Shown here: one piece after another, positions 6,285 through 8,436 of the stretch
Numbering within the stretch: the first letter of the stretch is position 1
Layout: each line of letters starts with the position of its first letter
From: Methanoculleus sp.
Lineage (GTDB): Archaea; Halobacteriota; Methanomicrobia; Methanomicrobiales; Methanoculleaceae
DNA length: 8,436 bases
Direction: 5' to 3'
NCBI GenBank assembly: GCA_028698765.1
Contig: JAQVVW010000042.1
Span: forward strand, 1-8,436
Program-made: the position numbers and the translations under genes
Notes under the pieces: generated by a model
Told to the model about the DNA's origin: nothing
Seen by the model: the letters and a program-made list of their open reading frames with translations, nothing else
Databases searched by the model: none

Positions 6285-7249
6285 GCGTCCCTCCCCGGTG
6301 CAAGGTCGCACCCGGTGCATGCCGCACACATCGTCAGCGCCCGGCGGGGGTCGAGCCCGGCCCGGTGAAGGATCCTCCCGTGAATCTCAAAGAGCGCGAG
6401 CAGCCGTTCGGCGGAGGGGCGGGGGCGGTCGGCAAGAGACGCCGCCGGGGTGAGCGGGCGGAGAACCGGGATGACCCCGATCGCGGCGAGGTCTTCCATC
6501 ACCCGCTCCAGGTCGTCGTCGGTCTCCCCGAGGCCGACGATGAGGTTCGAGAAGACCCGCCCCCGCCCAAAGAGCGCGACGGAGGACGAGAGCGCCTCCC
6601 TGACCCCCTCCCACGAGAGGCCGGGGCACATCTCGCGGAAGAGTTCGGGGGTCGCCGCCTCGATGTTGAACTTCACCTCGGCGACGCCGAGAGCGTGGAG
6701 ACGGGCCGGGGTCTCCGGGCCGGGGTAGATGGAGACCCCGATGGGAAGACCGAACGAGCGGAGCGCCGCAACGACCTCGAGGACATAGGCCTCCTCCTCC
6801 TCGATCGAGGCGGCGACGCCGCTCGTTATCGAGATCGCGTCGACCCGGTCGGCGACGCTCTCGACCATCCGGACGATCTCGTCGATCCCCTTTCGCCGTC
6901 CGGGGAGGGTCGGCACCGGGCAGTAGCGGCAGTGGAAGATACAGGTCCCGCTGACCGTGATGTAGGCCTGGCGGGGGCAGTGGAGGGCGGCGGGTTCGAG
7001 CCGGACGGCAATGGTTTCGCCGTCGACGAGGAGGTCGGCCGCGCCACCGCCCCGGTGGATGACTGCGATGGGGCTTCTTTCATCGATGCCGGCCCGGACC
7101 CGTCTGGCGCCGACGGAAAAGAAGAGTGAGCCGGACGTTCCCGCCGAGGGGCCGGCCGCCGAACGGGACACGTACGGGTCTGCGGGTTCGCCGGAGAGGC
7201 GAACCGAACCAGCCTCAAGCAGCCGGGCCTTCAGCCGACTCCATTCCAT
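6281..7249 (-). CDS. Biotin-synthase-like radical SAM protein with C-terminal cysteine cluster
   Basis: A 322-residue radical S-adenosylmethionine enzyme. The cluster-binding motif is CIFHCRYC (103-110), the standard CX3CX2C, preceded by ITVSGTC, as in proteins related to biotin synthase and lipoyl synthase. The barrel continues with ITSGVA (141-146, GGE-like position), GVSIYPGP (171-178), VKFNIEAATPELF (192-204) and NLIVGLGET (235-243). Near the C-terminus CAACTGC (308-314) is a CX2CX2C set that may bind a second iron-sulfur cluster, as in radical SAM enzymes that insert sulfur or relay electrons; binding is inferred. The N-terminal ~90 residues precede the barrel and resemble nothing I know. 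The ATG at 7249 overlaps mmp11 by 19 bp, with AGGAGG at 7260-7265, ten bases upstream. It most resembles the biotin synthase-related group of archaeal radical SAM proteins, with substrate unknown. It does not look like Mmp10, the larger arginine methylase of methyl-coenzyme M reductase. Confidence 0.88.
   Translation of the reverse strand: MEWSRLKARLLEAGSVRLSGEPADPYVSRSAAGPSAGTSGSLFFSVGARRVRAGIDERSPIAVIHRGGGAADLLVDGETIAVRLEPAALHCPRQAYITVSGTCIFHCRYCPVPTLPGRRKGIDEIVRMVESVADRVDAISITSGVAASIEEEEAYVLEVVAALRSFGLPIGVSIYPGPETPARLHALGVAEVKFNIEAATPELFREMCPGLSWEGVREALSSSVALFGRGRVFSNLIVGLGETDDDLERVMEDLAAIGVIPVLRPLTPAASLADRPRPSAERLLALFEIHGRILHRAGLDPRRALTMCAACTGCDLAPGRDA
6290..6294 (-). promoter_or_regulatory. 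Ribosome binding site of the TPP-enzyme gene
   Basis: Minus-strand GGAGG inside the final codons of the radical SAM gene, five bases before the ATG at 6284 and eight before the ATG at 6281. It excludes the longer in-frame start at 6329 but does not choose between the two adjacent ATG codons. Confidence 0.7.
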
Positions 7250-8124
7250 AGCGCCAGCGCCTCCTCGTATCGCGTGTAAAACGGGATCGCCGCCACCGCC
7301 CCGATCACGCCCCGGCCGTCCATGACGAGGGAGAGGCGCTCATCGGCGAGGGCGGCAAGGTCGTCCGCGGAGACCTCGCCCCGTTTCACGCGGCAGCCGA
7401 ACTCTTCGAGCGGCAAAGGGTCGAAACCCCGCCAGACCGCCATCCCGGTCTCGTCCGAGAGGGTGTACTCCTCAAGGTAGTCGCGGTAACGCCGAACCAG
7501 CCCGGCGGGATCGGAGGTGGCGAACTCGCAGGCGATGGCGACGCAGTTCTTGGTCCGGTAGGGGACGGGGTAGAGCTGAACGATGGTGTGGGAGAGGTAG
7601 CGCGAACGGTCGTCCTCGACGGCCCGCGCGATGTTGTGGGCGAGCGTCCAGGTGGCGCCCTCCTCCGGGGTATCGGTGTCGTCGATCCCGACGATGACCC
7701 GCTCGCGGCGGGGGAGCCAGATCGTCGAGCCCGCGAGGCGACCGCCGCCGGCAGGATCGCTCCTGTAGCGGACGACGCCGCGAGCCTCGGCGCGGCAGAT
7801 GGACGCCCCCACGCCCCCGCCGCCGAGGCCGCGGTAGGTGATTGCAATCTCGTCGTCGTCGACCGCGACACCGGCGATTCCCGCCGGGAAGACAGAGCCT
7901 TCGAGCGCGAGGTCGGCTCTGCCGGTGGAGAGGAGGTAGCGGTTGGTCGCCCCCACGGTGCGGACGGAGTGGACGAGCGGGCTCTGCGCGTAGTGGCGCT
8001 TCACCCACATCGCGCCGCCGGTGCAGTCGAAGAACTCGACGAGTTCTATGTGTTCTCTGCTCTCGTCGGCGACCGCCACGATCTGCGGATACCGTATCGT
8101 ATAGGGGTCAGAGAGTCTCTCCAT
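7231..8124 (-). CDS. mmp11: Methanogenesis marker protein 11, GIDDTD-motif protein
   Basis: A 297-residue protein matching my knowledge of methanogenesis marker 11, a family found across methanogens with no proven function. The second half carries VGIDDTDTPEEGATW (145-159), the signature of the ATP-dependent kinase domain of TiaS (tRNA-Ile2 agmatinylcytidine synthetase), then KNCVAIACEF (192-201), SDETGMAVWRG (223-233) and GRGVIGAVAAI (270-280), resembling the TiaS ferredoxin-like domain. The OB-fold and zinc ribbon that bind tRNA in TiaS are missing, so tRNA modification is unlikely. The first ~140 residues are distinct: FFDCTGGAMWVKRHY (31-45), VRTVGATNRYLL (54-65) and the glycine-rich GLGGGGVGASIC (99-110). 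The ATG at 8124 is preferred because it gives the expected short N-terminus; a GTG at 8145 would add seven residues, and neither has a strong ribosome binding site. It overlaps the upstream gene by 17 bp. Its place in a coenzyme B operon hints at a role there. Confidence 0.85.
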   Translation of the reverse strand: MERLSDPYTIRYPQIVAVADESREHIELVEFFDCTGGAMWVKRHYAQSPLVHSVRTVGATNRYLLSTGRADLALEGSVFPAGIAGVAVDDDEIAITYRGLGGGGVGASICRAEARGVVRYRSDPAGGGRLAGSTIWLPRRERVIVGIDDTDTPEEGATWTLAHNIARAVEDDRSRYLSHTIVQLYPVPYRTKNCVAIACEFATSDPAGLVRRYRDYLEEYTLSDETGMAVWRGFDPLPLEEFGCRVKRGEVSADDLAALADERLSLVMDGRGVIGAVAAIPFYTRYEEALALWNGVG

Positions 8125-8436
8125 AGAGTCCAGCCGCCTCAACACCCTTGTTCCCCCAGAGGACGGCGCCCAGCGCTCCGATTCGGCCCTTCCGCCCGGT
8201 CGAGTCGATGAACCGGACGCCCATCCGGGCGGCCTCCGCCTCCGCGTCGTCGACCGTCAGGAGTTCGGTCTTGACCCGCTTCAGGTAAGGGGACTCTTCC
8301 GCGAACGCAATCCCCCGATAGACAGCGATGCCGGTGTCGTTGCTGACCGCTCCAGACTGGACGAAGTCGCGGACGTATTCGAGGAGCTCGTCCACCTTCC
8401 CGGGGCAGACGGCGAAGTTCAGGGCGGAACCGACGC
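8108..8436 (-). CDS. TiaS/Mmp11-related protein, C-terminal part, runs off right edge
   Basis: The frame is open from the window edge (8436) to a TGA at 8110-8108, about 108 residues; the true start lies outside. A GTG at 8395 is in frame, but coding character continues upstream of it (VGSALNFAVCPGK), so it is probably not the start. The visible part contains VSNDTGIAVYRGI and GRKGRIGALGAVLWGNKG, which match in order SDETGMAVWRG and GRGVIGAVAAI of the next gene, mmp11, and the ferredoxin-like domain of TiaS. The protein ends soon after this domain with no OB-fold or zinc ribbon, so it is not a full TiaS. I expect a GIDDTD-type kinase domain in the missing N-terminal part, but that cannot be seen. 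The start of mmp11 lies 17 bp inside its end, so the two are likely co-translated. Function unknown. Confidence 0.8.
   Translation of the reverse strand, partial: VGSALNFAVCPGKVDELLEYVRDFVQSGAVSNDTGIAVYRGIAFAEESPYLKRVKTELLTVDDAEAEAARMGVRFIDSTGRKGRIGALGAVLWGNKGVEAAGLYGETL

Noticed and set aside
6281..7249. Radical SAM gene as methanogenesis marker 10
   Set aside because: At 322 residues it is shorter than I expect for Mmp10, and its motif context resembles biotin-synthase-related proteins.
8108..8395. Complete 95-residue gene starting at the GTG at 8395
   Set aside because: The frame stays open and protein-like to the window edge (VGSALNFAVCPGK precedes it), and the family domain is larger, so the gene is cut by the window.

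Overview
The window is GC-rich archaeal DNA from a methanogen. Nothing in it names a species, but the GC content and gene set fit the Methanomicrobiales (Methanoculleus or Methanofollis-like); that placement is inference. Every real gene lies on the minus strand, transcription runs from high to low coordinates, and there is almost no intergenic space: eight successive gene junctions overlap and the ninth has a 25-bp gap. The window therefore looks like the inside of one long transcription unit whose promoter lies beyond the right edge. No RNA gene, mobile element, repeat array or CRISPR was seen, and no stretch over 300 bp lacks a gene.

In transcription order: (1) the C-terminal part of a protein related to the kinase/ferredoxin-like part of TiaS (8108-8436, cut by the window edge); (2) methanogenesis marker protein 11, with a GIDDTD motif (7231-8124); (3) a biotin-synthase-like radical SAM protein with a second cysteine cluster at its C-terminus (6281-7249); (4) a short thiamine-diphosphate enzyme related to the alpha subunit of indolepyruvate ferredoxin oxidoreductase but lacking the ferredoxin domain (5037-6284); (5) aksA, homocitrate synthase (3926-5056); (6) aksD and (7) aksE, large and small subunits of methanogen homoaconitase (2718-3929 and 2248-2718); (8) a cysteine-rich protein I do not recognise (1430-2251); (9) aksF, isohomocitrate dehydrogenase (484-1452); (10) the start of nfo, endonuclease IV (1-458, cut by the left edge).

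The core is the complete 2-oxoacid chain-elongation set AksA/D/E/F, which in methanogens extends 2-oxoglutarate to 2-oxosuberate, precursor of the 7-mercaptoheptanoyl arm of coenzyme B. The tetrapeptide YLRT in the AksE substrate loop supports homoaconitase rather than isopropylmalate isomerase. To my knowledge the steps after 2-oxosuberate (decarboxylation to 7-oxoheptanoate, thiol formation, ATP-dependent coupling to threonine, phosphorylation) lack firmly assigned genes. The same operon carries a TPP enzyme of the kind needed for a 2-oxoacid decarboxylase, an unknown Cys-rich protein wedged between aksE and aksF, a radical SAM protein, and two proteins of an ATP-dependent kinase-like family, one of them a marker conserved across methanogens. 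The main hypothesis is that this operon encodes much of the coenzyme B pathway, including missing steps. That is inference from gene context and protein families and has not been shown.
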